Shown one piece after another: positions 7,690 to 14,981 of a stretch of 64,000 bases of DNA. The position numbers and the translations under genes are program-made. Source of the stretch: Zobellia alginiliquefaciens (GTDB lineage: Bacteria; Bacteroidota; Bacteroidia; Flavobacteriales; Flavobacteriaceae); the NCBI RefSeq assembly GCF_029323795.1, contig NZ_CP119758.1:496001-560000 (forward strand). Direction: 5' to 3'. The notes below the pieces were generated by a model, which was not told the origin of the DNA, ran no database searches, and saw only the letters and a list, made by a program, of their open reading frames with translations. Within the stretch, counting starts at the first letter, position 1, and each line of letters begins with the position of its first letter.

Positions 7690-8637
7690 ATGAGTGAGAA
7701 GCTATTATTGCCTACCGATTTTTCTAAGAATTCGCTGAATGCTATTCAATATGCGATCAAGCTCTATGCGAATAAAGATTGTGACTTCTATATTCTTAAC
7801 ACCTATGCCAAAAACACCAGTGGCTTGGACAGCCTTACACTTTTAGACCCGGACGATGCGTTCAACAAACTCTCCGAAAAGCGATCAAAGGAAGGACTAG
7901 GCAACATTCTTACTCGTTTAACTTTTAAAAAAGACAATCCTAGACATCGCTTTCACGTTCTTTCGCGCTCCACACTTTATTTAGATGCTGTAAGAGATAT
8001 TATTGAAAATATGAAAATTGATATGCTCATAATGGGTGCAAAAGGGATAGCCAATACACAAACGGGAAGCTACGGTAAGACCACCATTTCCACAATTGAA
8101 AATATTAGAAAATGTCCAGTTCTAATTGTGCCAAAAAAAGCGACTTTTGGGGATTCAAAAGAAATTGTTTTTGCTACCAACTTCAAAACGGACTTTAATC
8201 TTTTTGATATACAGCACATAGCTGAGATTGCAAAAATCAGCAACTCAAGTATTCAAGTATTAGGTTTAAAAGAGAATGATACGCTAGATGCTCAACAAGA
8301 AAAGAACAAATTAGTACTAGAGACTTATTTTAAAAACATTGACCTTCACTTTAATATGATTCATGATACTAAAATGAACATTGCATTACAATGCTTTGTA
8401 CAAATTAAAGCAAGTGCCATGATCAGCTATGTGAACAAAAAACAGACTTTCTGGGAAAGTATGGGCTTTGGGAAGTGTACGTTGGAAAAATTGGGCTATT
8501 TTGATGATGTACCCATTCTTGCTATAAATGATAAATTAAAATATTCAGAAAATAGCACTTTGCTCAACACCAAAGATGAAATATGGGATGAAGTTTCTCC
8601 CTTATATGAAAGCCAACCTGAATCCAATGCCTCTTAA
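7690..8637 (+). CDS. Universal stress protein with two Usp domains
   Basis: The 315-residue cytoplasmic protein starts with KLLLPTDFSKNSLNAIQYAI, the Usp opening with the nucleotide-contacting Asp. The first domain (1-150) ends with a nucleotide-binding-like loop LIMGAKGIANTQTGSYG and CPVLIVP, close to the GxxGx9G(S/T) pattern. The second domain (about 155-290) starts VFATNFKTDFNLFDIQHI, but its loop is degenerate (TFWESMGFGKCTLEKLG), so it probably does not bind ATP in the same way. Tandem Usp proteins of about 280-310 residues are common in Bacteroidota; the precise role is unknown. Confidence 0.88.
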   Translation: MSEKLLLPTDFSKNSLNAIQYAIKLYANKDCDFYILNTYAKNTSGLDSLTLLDPDDAFNKLSEKRSKEGLGNILTRLTFKKDNPRHRFHVLSRSTLYLDAVRDIIENMKIDMLIMGAKGIANTQTGSYGKTTISTIENIRKCPVLIVPKKATFGDSKEIVFATNFKTDFNLFDIQHIAEIAKISNSSIQVLGLKENDTLDAQQEKNKLVLETYFKNIDLHFNMIHDTKMNIALQCFVQIKASAMISYVNKKQTFWESMGFGKCTLEKLGYFDDVPILAINDKLKYSENSTLLNTKDEIWDEVSPLYESQPESNAS

Positions 8638-8726
8638 AACATTTTAAAATAAATACCCTGACTATAATCCTTGCCAAAATTGTCTCAATTATTTCGCTAT
8701 AGGCTGTCTTTCTTCCTTCTATAGCT

Positions 8727-8756
8727 TAATTTTGCACTCAAATTCTTTAGAAGGAG
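8727..8756 (+). promoter_or_regulatory. -7 promoter element and unusually strong ribosome binding site of the MscS gene
   Basis: TAATTTTG at 8727-8734 fits TAnnTTTG. AAGGAG at 8751-8756 lies four bases before the ATG at 8761; a canonical Shine-Dalgarno is rare in this phylum and fixes the start codon. Confidence 0.6.
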
Positions 8757-8760
8757 ATTC

Positions 8761-10014
8761 ATGGAACAGGGCATACACAAGATTTTTTACGATTACCTAT
8801 TAAAAACAGGAATGAGCGAAATTTTCGCCTCCTACCTGAACTTGTTGATTGTTTTTCTAACGGCCTTGATTCTAGCTTGGTTCTTAGACTTTATGATATG
8901 GAAAGTCTTACGTTCCTTATTCCTAAAGCTTGCTAGAAAATCTGAAACTAATTTTGACAACTTTCTCGTTGTCAATAAAGTTCCGAGGTATGTAGCCCAT
9001 ATCGTTCCATTAGCCGTATTGTTCAAGTTCATTCCGTTTGCCTTTTTTCATTTTGAATATGCCGGGAATATTGCGCTCAAAATACTCCAAATAGTATTCG
9101 TTATATTAACGTTATACATTGTAAAAAGCATCTTTAAGAGTATAAATGACTATTTAAAAACGAAGCCTCGGTTTCGTGACAAACCCATGGACAGCTATAT
9201 TCAGGTGTTTATGATTTTTGCATGGTTCATAGGTATTTTAACCATATTCGCGATTATTACTGGTGTAGTAATCTGGAAATTCTTTACCGCTCTAGGTGCC
9301 GGGTCTGCAGTGATTTTATTAATCTTTAAAGACTCCATCCTGGGTCTGGTAGCTAGCATTCAAGTTAGTATTAACGACATGGTGCGTATTGGAGATTGGA
9401 TCACTTTTGAAAAGTACGGTGCGGATGGAGATGTTATTGAAATTACATTGGCAACCGTAAAAGTTCAGAATTTTGATAAAACTATAACTACAATACCCAC
9501 CTACGCCCTTATTTCCGATTCCTTTAAAAACTGGAGAGGTATGGAAGTTTCAGGGGGAAGACGTATTAAGCGTGCATTGATTATTAGTCAAAAAAGCATC
9601 CGTTTTCTGTCTGATGAAGACCTATCAACTTTTAAAAAAATTCAACTTATAGAACCCTATCTCATCACCAGAAATGAACAGATAAATTCTTATAATGAAT
9701 CCAACCAGATAAACAAAGAATTAGCAATTAACGGAAGGAACTTAACTAACATTGGCCTGTTTAGAAAATACGTTAACGATTATCTACAAAACCACTCGGC
9801 AGTCAATAAAGGAATGACTTTAATGGTGCGCCAATTGGAACCTACACCCCAAGGCATTCCTTTGGAAATTTATGCTTTTAGCTCGGACAAACGTTGGGAA
9901 AATTATGAATACATAATGGCGGACATTTTTGACCATCTTTTGGCTGCATTGCCTTATTTTGATCTAGAAGTGTTTGAGCTTCCAATTACCTTCAACCCCG
10001 TACCCACGGAATAA
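8761..10014 (+). CDS. Mechanosensitive ion channel family protein (MscS-type, YbdG-like)
   Basis: The 417-residue inner-membrane protein has five predicted hydrophobic helices (about residues 22-45, 75-92, 100-120, 148-168 and 173-195). The pore-lining helix is KFFTALGAGSAVILLIFKDS, with the typical Gly/Ala pattern, followed by the MscS beta domain (VSINDMVRIGDWITFEKYGADGDVIEI, then TTIPTYALISDSFKNW). An insertion of about 70 residues in the C-terminal domain and the total length match E. coli YbdG (415), a low-conductance channel that helps in osmotic downshock. It stands alone in its transcription unit. Confidence 0.92.
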   Translation: MEQGIHKIFYDYLLKTGMSEIFASYLNLLIVFLTALILAWFLDFMIWKVLRSLFLKLARKSETNFDNFLVVNKVPRYVAHIVPLAVLFKFIPFAFFHFEYAGNIALKILQIVFVILTLYIVKSIFKSINDYLKTKPRFRDKPMDSYIQVFMIFAWFIGILTIFAIITGVVIWKFFTALGAGSAVILLIFKDSILGLVASIQVSINDMVRIGDWITFEKYGADGDVIEITLATVKVQNFDKTITTIPTYALISDSFKNWRGMEVSGGRRIKRALIISQKSIRFLSDEDLSTFKKIQLIEPYLITRNEQINSYNESNQINKELAINGRNLTNIGLFRKYVNDYLQNHSAVNKGMTLMVRQLEPTPQGIPLEIYAFSSDKRWENYEYIMADIFDHLLAALPYFDLEVFELPITFNPVPTE

Positions 10015-10056
10015 AACAAGGTTTTTAAGTTGAGGAAAAGTTATTCGCATCATAAG

Positions 10057-10830
10057 TTACCCCACAAGGGTCTCTTCCATTTTTCTGGACTCCCGTATTA
10101 AAGCACTGGCCAGCACGGTAGTAGCATCAATAATCAAACTGTCTTCTATCTTTTCATATTGAATAGCAAGTGGTATTTCGGTGCAACCCAGAATTACGGC
10201 TTGTGCGCCTTTTCTTGACAAATACGTGGCCGCCTTACTCAGGTTTTCTTTGGCTTTTTCATTTACGGGATTAGAAAACGCCTTAATTCCATAGCTTGTG
10301 TCATAAATAGAAGGATGCACAAATAGATCCTGAATATCTTCGGATGGCTGAATTACTTCAATGTTATATTTTGCCAATACCTCTGGATATACTTTTGCTA
10401 AAATTGTACCTGTAGTACCCAAAACACCCACCTTCGTAATCTCTGGATGCTTAGTAGATATATGTAAACCTACTTCTTCGATCAAGTTTACCAGAACACA
10501 AGATTCTGGAATACTTTTCTCTATTAAACTTAAAATAGGTCTTGCATGCGCCGTATTACAAGGGATACCGATAATACTGGAACCACTTGCAATGAGGGAG
10601 GCTATAATTTCCGATATGGCAATACCCGGATTAATATCCGTCTCGCCCATTAGATACTTGGTACGGTCTATAATTTTATGAGGTACTGATAACATCGAAA
10701 CCGGCAGATGCTCTTGGTCTGATTTTGCTTCGGTAAGGTCGTACACTTTTTTTATTAAATCTATACCTGCATAGCTACCCACTCCCCCTACTATGCCTAT
10801 TGTCTTATTTGTCATCATTATGCTATACAA
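10057..10830 (-). CDS. Aspartate/glutamate racemase family protein
   Basis: A cofactor-independent Asp/Glu racemase superfamily member: GIVGGVGSYAG at the N-terminus, the first catalytic cysteine in GIPCNTAHA (about residue 90), and the second in ILGCTEIPLAI (about residue 203). The 257-residue length suits the superfamily (230-270). The substrate could be aspartate, glutamate or a hydantoin-type compound; neighbours give no hint. The listed start is the most upstream ATG; the ATG pair at 10818/10815 (MMTNKTIGIVGG) is equally or more likely. Confidence 0.85.
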   Translation of the reverse strand: MYSIMMTNKTIGIVGGVGSYAGIDLIKKVYDLTEAKSDQEHLPVSMLSVPHKIIDRTKYLMGETDINPGIAISEIIASLIASGSSIIGIPCNTAHARPILSLIEKSIPESCVLVNLIEEVGLHISTKHPEITKVGVLGTTGTILAKVYPEVLAKYNIEVIQPSEDIQDLFVHPSIYDTSYGIKAFSNPVNEKAKENLSKAATYLSRKGAQAVILGCTEIPLAIQYEKIEDSLIIDATTVLASALIRESRKMEETLVG

Positions 10831-10837
10831 AATAAAT

Positions 10838-10869
10838 AGACCCCATTTTATTAGACTAAAATGGGGTCT
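10838..10869 (-). terminator. Hairpin downstream of the DsbA-family gene
   Basis: AGACCCCATTTTA / TAAAATGGGGTCT stem with a 6-base loop lies between the stop of the DsbA-like gene and the start of the racemase gene. The minus-strand tail (ATTTATTTTG) is T-rich but interrupted, so termination strength is uncertain. Confidence 0.65.
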
Positions 10870-10931
10870 GCAAAGATACGTTTTATGCCCTTTGAATTTA
10901 AAAACTTAATTGAATTATAATTAAGTCCGTA

Positions 10932-11579
10932 TTATGCTTCTTGCAGCATCTCGGTCAATACTTGTTTAAAAACATCTACGGGTTGCGCCCCCGTTAACGC
11001 ACTCTTCTTGTCAAAAACAAAAGTAGGCACAGAAGACACTCCAAGTCCTTGCCAATATTGCTCTTTAGAAGTTACTTCATACCTAAAGCTGTCATTGTCC
11101 AGCCTTGCCATTCCTTTCTCCACATCCAACCCAACATCTTTTAACGCTTCCGCTAAGATATCCCTATCGGAAACATCTTTTCTTTCACTGAAAAAAGCGG
11201 TAACCAAACGCATTTTTAGTTCGGTCTGTTTTCCTTTTTCCTTTGCATAATCAAGCAAAATATGGGCATCTCTTGTATTTGCCATTCGCATGCCTTCAAA
11301 ATAATCGAAAGTAAAGCCCAATTCTTCACCAGCATCTATCATACGTTGCTGAGAATCTTTTTGCTGCTCCAGGGTTGAACCATATTTGTTTGCAATATGC
11401 TCTACCAAATCCTCACCCTCTGCAGGCATATGAGGATTCAATTCAAAAGGTTGCCACTCTACTTCAATTTTATCTTCAATACCGAGCTCGGTAATTGCTT
11501 TTTGTAAGCGCTTGTATCCAATAGTACACCAAGGACATACTACATCGGAAACAATGTCTAATTTTATTTTTTCTGCCAT
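10932..11579 (-). CDS. DsbA family oxidoreductase (FrnE-like)
   Basis: The 215-residue protein begins KIKLDIVSDVVCPWCTIGYKRL, a thioredoxin-fold strand followed by a CPWC redox motif, and ends with the cis-Pro region GVSSVPTFVFDKKSALTGAQP. An alpha-helical insert lies between (about residues 60-170). No signal peptide is seen, so it acts in the cytoplasm, as FrnE proteins do; FrnE of Deinococcus is a cytoplasmic disulphide isomerase linked to oxidative stress. The next genes upstream (EthD-like and the CxxC CMD protein) also suggest a stress/detoxification neighbourhood. Confidence 0.9.
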   Translation of the reverse strand: MAEKIKLDIVSDVVCPWCTIGYKRLQKAITELGIEDKIEVEWQPFELNPHMPAEGEDLVEHIANKYGSTLEQQKDSQQRMIDAGEELGFTFDYFEGMRMANTRDAHILLDYAKEKGKQTELKMRLVTAFFSERKDVSDRDILAEALKDVGLDVEKGMARLDNDSFRYEVTSKEQYWQGLGVSSVPTFVFDKKSALTGAQPVDVFKQVLTEMLQEA

Positions 11580-11593
11580 AACATCAATTTTAA

Positions 11594-11653
11594 TTTAGTA
11601 AACTACCTCGGGGCAAGCCTCGGAGCATTTAATCTCGATTATCGAGTAAAATT
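11594..11653. repeat. Dispersed palindromic intergenic repeat, copy A (short form)
   Basis: The 60-base segment carries TTTAGTAAACTACCTCGGGG, GCAAGCCTCGGAGCATTTAA and the palindrome CTCGATTATCGAG. The same blocks occur at 33421-33523 and 47575-47671. This copy lacks the roughly 43-base middle part found in copy B, as if the two GGCAAGCC direct repeats had recombined. It abuts the stop codon of the EthD-like gene. Confidence 0.8.
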
Positions 11654-11961
11654 TAAACCAATTCACTAATCTGGATTATTCCATCAACATTGGAATAATT
11701 TGGTACATCTGCGGCGAACTTCTCTGCATGAGGACCAAAAGATTTTTGAAACTCTTCAATTGAATCAAAATATAGATTCGCAATAGTAACAAAAGGAGCA
11801 CGCTCACCAGGTACCCTACCTCCCAGTCCTTTTTCTACTTCCACCTTTTTCAAGGCACTCCCCACCAAAGATTGAACCATTGGTATATGGGTATTGGAGT
11901 AGTATTCATGATTGAACTCTACAGTTTCACTATTTGTATACAGTACGGATACTTTAATCAT
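11653..11961 (-). CDS. EthD family reductase-like protein
   Basis: A 102-residue single dimeric alpha/beta-barrel domain: MIKVSVLYTN opening strand, FNHEYYSNTHIPMVQSLVG with the conserved His of the EthD family, and a final strand FVTIANLYFDSIEEFQKSFGPHAEKF. EthD-like proteins occur in degradation and redox clusters; the E. coli-type catalytic role is not established, and the name comes from an ethyl-tert-butyl-ether gene cluster. It is in line with the downstream DsbA/FrnE gene, separated by the repeat. Confidence 0.85.
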   Translation of the reverse strand: MIKVSVLYTNSETVEFNHEYYSNTHIPMVQSLVGSALKKVEVEKGLGGRVPGERAPFVTIANLYFDSIEEFQKSFGPHAEKFAADVPNYSNVDGIIQISELV

Positions 11962-11999
11962 AATTCTATTTTTATTTTATTCGTGTTGTCTTACTATTT

Positions 12000-12304
12000 C
12001 TATTGCAACGGATTCAGTTTACCTACGGAAAAAGCATCCTATTTAAAACTTTCTACCCCCAACCGAAGCACATAACCATCTGTATTATCTTTTGGCTACC
12101 AACTTTAGCAGAAAGTTTAAAAGGCATAAAATACCATTTACCTCTCTATAGTCTTCAAATTGTATAGAACCATACAAAAAAACTGGTGTAGGTTTAGGAT
12201 TATTTCGTGTTCTATATACTGAGGCTTCAACAAACCCACTGTCTTTACCAATATACAGCAATAGTGGAAAGAATAGCCGTTAGAATTTTTAATTGATTTT
12301 TCAT
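12000..12304 (-). pseudogene. Decayed gene for a small exported protein
   Basis: On the minus strand, ATG 12304 opens a signal-peptide-like MKNQLKILTAILSTIAVYW and hits a stop. In the next frame, coding sense continues (YIGKDSGFVEASVYRT, then DYREVNGI), shifts again to MPFKLSAKVGSQKI, and shifts again to NTDGYVLRLGVESFK, stop, DAFSVGKLNPLQ, stop. The pieces join in the right order and spacing, so I read one protein of about 95-100 residues broken by at least three frameshifts and a nonsense codon. The segment DYREVNGI-MPFKL recalls periplasmic LolA- or protease-type repeats, but I cannot name the family. Confidence 0.6.
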
Positions 12305-12349
12305 GGCAAGCTGGTTGAAACCGATTCTGTTGTTAACGATTAGAAAGAA

Positions 12350-12379
12350 ATAAACCTTCCACCTAAGTGGAAGGTTTAT
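12350..12379 (-). terminator. Terminator after the CMD-domain gene
   Basis: ATAAACCTTCCAC / GTGGAAGGTTTAT forms a 13-bp stem with a 4-base loop, just past the stop codon at 12412. Confidence 0.75.
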
Positions 12380-12411
12380 GCACTACCATCAAACTTCGTA
12401 AGCTAACAACA

Positions 12412-12975
12412 TTAGGCAGTTTGTCCTTCTTTTTTCCAAGCGAATTTTTGAAAAGCATCATCCACTGGAGTTTCAGCAATATGATTTACGTAGTTACTGA
12501 TAACTTTTTGTGAAAGACCTAAAATAATCTCCAATAGTTGTCTTTCTTCATAACCGGCAGCGTAAAACGCTTGAATGTCCTCTTCTTTGATATACCCTCT
12601 GTCACGAACAATTTTCAACGTAGTTTCGTGTAATACCTGTAATTTCTCAGATGGTAATTCCGTGCCATTTCTTAAAGCTTCGGTAATTGCATCATCAACT
12701 TTCATCATTTTGGCTATGGCAGTGTGCGCAGGAACACAATAATGACAAGCATGCTCTACGTTAATAGTTTGCCATACCACTGTAAGTTCATCGTTATCAA
12801 AAGATGAATTAACAAAAAGCTCGTGAATGGATTGATATGCATTCAATAGACCTGGTGCCCCAGCCAATACGCCGTGTAAATTAGGGATATTACCGTATGC
12901 CTTAATAGAGTTTTCCAGTAATGGCTTACTTTCTTCCGGTGCTGTTTCTAAATTGTAATTTGTTAATTTACTCAT
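12412..12975 (-). CDS. Carboxymuconolactone decarboxylase family protein (AhpD-like peroxidase)
   Basis: The 187-residue all-helical protein contains the AhpD-type redox motif EHACHYCVPAHTAIAK (Cys-x-x-Cys with the following His at about residues 75-85). AhpD-like proteins with this motif reduce peroxides or act as alkylhydroperoxidases, and many are annotated as CMD family. It is preceded 46 bases upstream by a palindrome that also occurs before the TetR gene upstream on the same strand, so the regulator probably represses it. True muconolactone decarboxylase activity is unlikely because of the CxxC pair. Confidence 0.88.
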   Translation of the reverse strand: MSKLTNYNLETAPEESKPLLENSIKAYGNIPNLHGVLAGAPGLLNAYQSIHELFVNSSFDNDELTVVWQTINVEHACHYCVPAHTAIAKMMKVDDAITEALRNGTELPSEKLQVLHETTLKIVRDRGYIKEEDIQAFYAAGYEERQLLEIILGLSQKVISNYVNHIAETPVDDAFQKFAWKKEGQTA

Positions 12976-13019
12976 AGTTTCAAAATTTTAATTAATTGTT
13001 ATTTCTATTTTAATTTATT

Positions 13020-13037
13020 ACTAAGCAAATGCTTAGT
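13020..13037 (-). promoter_or_regulatory. TetR operator candidate before the CMD gene
   Basis: ACTAAGCA-AA-TGCTTAGT, arms of 8 with a 2-base centre, lies between the TetR stop codon (13055) and the CMD start (12975). A near copy is in front of the tetR gene at 13641-13658. Confidence 0.6.
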
Positions 13038-13054
13038 TTTAGGTCAAAAAATTT

Positions 13055-13618
13055 TTAAAGGTTCACAAAGGTAAATTCAATAATATCTTTGATTTGCTCT
13101 TGGTCGAAAACTTTTGACGAAACAGACAGACCCAATAAACTGTTCATCAAATAATTTGCCTGACCTTCAATTTGCTTTGGCGACTTACCTTCGTCCTGTA
13201 TCAAATTATTTATAAACAACTGTTTTATATTATCTGCAAAAGCAACCAGTTCTGTTTTAATAATAGGGTCGGAATCATCTTTAATTTCGTTAACCGTATT
13301 AGTAACCAAACAACCTCTATTTTTTTCGTCCTCTTTTGCAAATTCTAAAAAATCATAGAAGTATTGTTTAATGCCTTCCTTACCGTTTTTTGACTGCTGA
13401 AGTTTATCCGTAATCGCCCGAACCTTCTTTTTGTAATCATCAATGCTTTTCAAAAAAACACCCTGCTTATTACCAAAACTTGAATAAATGGAAAATTGGT
13501 TGATACCCATTTCTTTCTCCAACATACGAACAGTAGTAGCCTCATAGCCATTACGCCAGAACAAGGCCGTTGCCTTTTCTATTACTTCTTGCTCATTATA
13601 TTGCTTTTTTCTAGCCAT
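13055..13618 (-). CDS. TetR/AcrR family transcriptional regulator
   Basis: A DNA-binding N-terminus (MARKKQYNEQEVIEKATALF, WRNGYEATTVRMLEKEMG, then the recognition helix NQFSIYSSFGNKQGVF) is followed by a helical ligand/dimer domain with GCLVTNTVNEI, in the style of AcrR-type regulators of 190 residues. The start is the ATG at 13618, because the 26 extra residues of the longer frame to 13696 do not look like a TetR N-terminus and would cover the operator-like site. Likely autoregulated and controlling the downstream CMD gene through the shared palindrome. The inducer is unknown. Confidence 0.9.
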   Translation of the reverse strand: MARKKQYNEQEVIEKATALFWRNGYEATTVRMLEKEMGINQFSIYSSFGNKQGVFLKSIDDYKKKVRAITDKLQQSKNGKEGIKQYFYDFLEFAKEDEKNRGCLVTNTVNEIKDDSDPIIKTELVAFADNIKQLFINNLIQDEGKSPKQIEGQANYLMNSLLGLSVSSKVFDQEQIKDIIEFTFVNL

Positions 13619-13640
13619 TATTTCTAAACTACAGTACAAA

Positions 13641-13658
13641 ACTAAGCACTTGCTTTGA
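13641..13658 (-). promoter_or_regulatory. TetR operator candidate before tetR
   Basis: ACTAAGCA-CT-TGCTTTGA repeats the left arm and the first five bases of the right arm of the palindrome at 13020-13037. It lies 23 bases upstream of the chosen tetR start. Confidence 0.55.
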
Positions 13659-13705
13659 AATAAACAAGCTATTAAGAATACTTTAGCTTTTGCCAAAACA
13701 AAAGA

Positions 13706-13753
13706 CAGCTCAAAATATCAATTCATAGCCCCATGAATTTGAATTTCGAGCTG
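13706..13753 (-). terminator. Long imperfect hairpin downstream of the REC-GT2 gene
   Basis: Outer arms CAGCTC/GAGCTG and inner arms AATTCAT/ATGAATT enclose a GGGGCT loop (minus strand). It sits between the REC-GT2 stop codon and tetR, so it may end the polysaccharide transcript. There is no long T-run, so the assignment is tentative. Confidence 0.4.
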
Positions 13754-13776
13754 CCCGAGAATTAAGGAATATTATT

Positions 13777-14928
13777 TTATCTGTAAGAAACAGCAATCCT
13801 AGCCAATTGCCCAACAATCTTAACCGAGTCTTTCATAGAAAGCTTAGACCCATCTGCGTGAATCCATCTTTTTAACGGCTGTTCACAAATAATACGTTTA
13901 GCTTCTTCTTTGCCGTAAAACTTTCTCATTCGCATAAAAATCTCTACATCAAAAAGCCATTTGGTAATGAACTTTTTATTGAACATGGTCGAAGCTATTT
14001 CACGATCCATTATTTTAGCACCACATTGCGTATCTTTAAATGGCATACCCAATATGGTCTGTATGATCATATTAATGGTCATGCTTATAATTTTACGAGC
14101 GGACTCTTTAGTGATGTTCGCTCCCATTCTACTGATTCTAGAACCGCTTACAATTTTAAACTGAGAACCTTCTATTGTTTTCACCAAATCGTCAAAATCT
14201 CTAAAATCAGTTGAAAGGTCGGCATCCAAATATCCAATATAATCCAATTGTTCATCTTGCATCATATGTAAAATACCTTGTCGTACAGCTTCCGCTTTAC
14301 CTCCGTTCTTCTCACAGTTATAAACGCTAATATTGGATTCATGTCCTTTTCTCAGTTCATGCAATACCTCCAATGTTTTATCGGTACTTCCATCATTAAC
14401 AAAACATAGGTGGTACCCAAGGTTTTTATGTGCAAAACTTTTGAACTCCGGACCTGAAAGTCGGTCTTCCTCATTGTAACAGGGAATAATTACACCAACA
14501 CAATGTTTTTGCAACATTCTGCCCCCTTCACCAGTAGTTGCGCTAGATGTCGATTCTTTAACGACTGTTGGCGCTCCAATAATACGTTTTATACGCGCCG
14601 CCATTTCGTCTAGACTTACTGGCTTTTTCATATAATCATTAATGCCTAAATCGAAACCATCTACTATGATTTTTTCATCTGTATTACCTGACATTACTAA
14701 AATAGGGGTATCGGATTTTTTGTCGACACGAATATGCTTTACCACATCTAGGCCTGTAATACCTGGCATATTTATATCAACTAATACGAGGTCTGGTTTG
14801 AAATCATTGAAAATTTCAATGCCTTTTTCACCTGAATCGGCGGTTTTAACCTCGTAACCTAATTCTAATAGTCTTTTTTCTACCGAAAGTAGAATCAGCA
14901 ATTGGTCGTCAATAGTAAGTATTTTCAT
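13777..14928 (-). CDS. Response-regulator receiver domain fused to family 2 glycosyltransferase
   Basis: Residues 1-118 are a complete receiver domain: acidic pair D7/D8, phosphoacceptor D51 in LVLVDINMPG, S80 in LVMSGNT and the conserved lysine in MKKP (101-102). After a short linker rich in S and T, residues about 137-383 form a GT2 transferase of the dolichol-phosphate-mannose-synthase type: GVIIPCYNEEDRL, FVNDGSTDKT, NGGKAEAVRQG, YLDADLST (DxD) and DTQCGAKIMDR. No transmembrane helix is evident, so it is a soluble or peripheral enzyme using a nucleotide sugar. The fusion suggests that phosphorylation controls sugar transfer. It is the third of three co-directional genes (flippase, GT4, this). 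The kinase is not adjacent; kinases lie at 28-32 kb. Confidence 0.9.
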   Translation of the reverse strand: MKILTIDDQLLILLSVEKRLLELGYEVKTADSGEKGIEIFNDFKPDLVLVDINMPGITGLDVVKHIRVDKKSDTPILVMSGNTDEKIIVDGFDLGINDYMKKPVSLDEMAARIKRIIGAPTVVKESTSSATTGEGGRMLQKHCVGVIIPCYNEEDRLSGPEFKSFAHKNLGYHLCFVNDGSTDKTLEVLHELRKGHESNISVYNCEKNGGKAEAVRQGILHMMQDEQLDYIGYLDADLSTDFRDFDDLVKTIEGSQFKIVSGSRISRMGANITKESARKIISMTINMIIQTILGMPFKDTQCGAKIMDREIASTMFNKKFITKWLFDVEIFMRMRKFYGKEEAKRIICEQPLKRWIHADGSKLSMKDSVKIVGQLARIAVSYR

Positions 14929-14981
14929 GATGGTAAGGTCTATGGTTTGTAGAGTAAGATTTGGGAATCCTTTTTTTTGTA

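Noticed and set aside
13619-13696. Upstream 26-codon extension of the TetR gene
   Set aside because: The lead sequence is not TetR-like and overlaps the operator-like palindrome; the ATG at 13618 gives the normal N-terminus.
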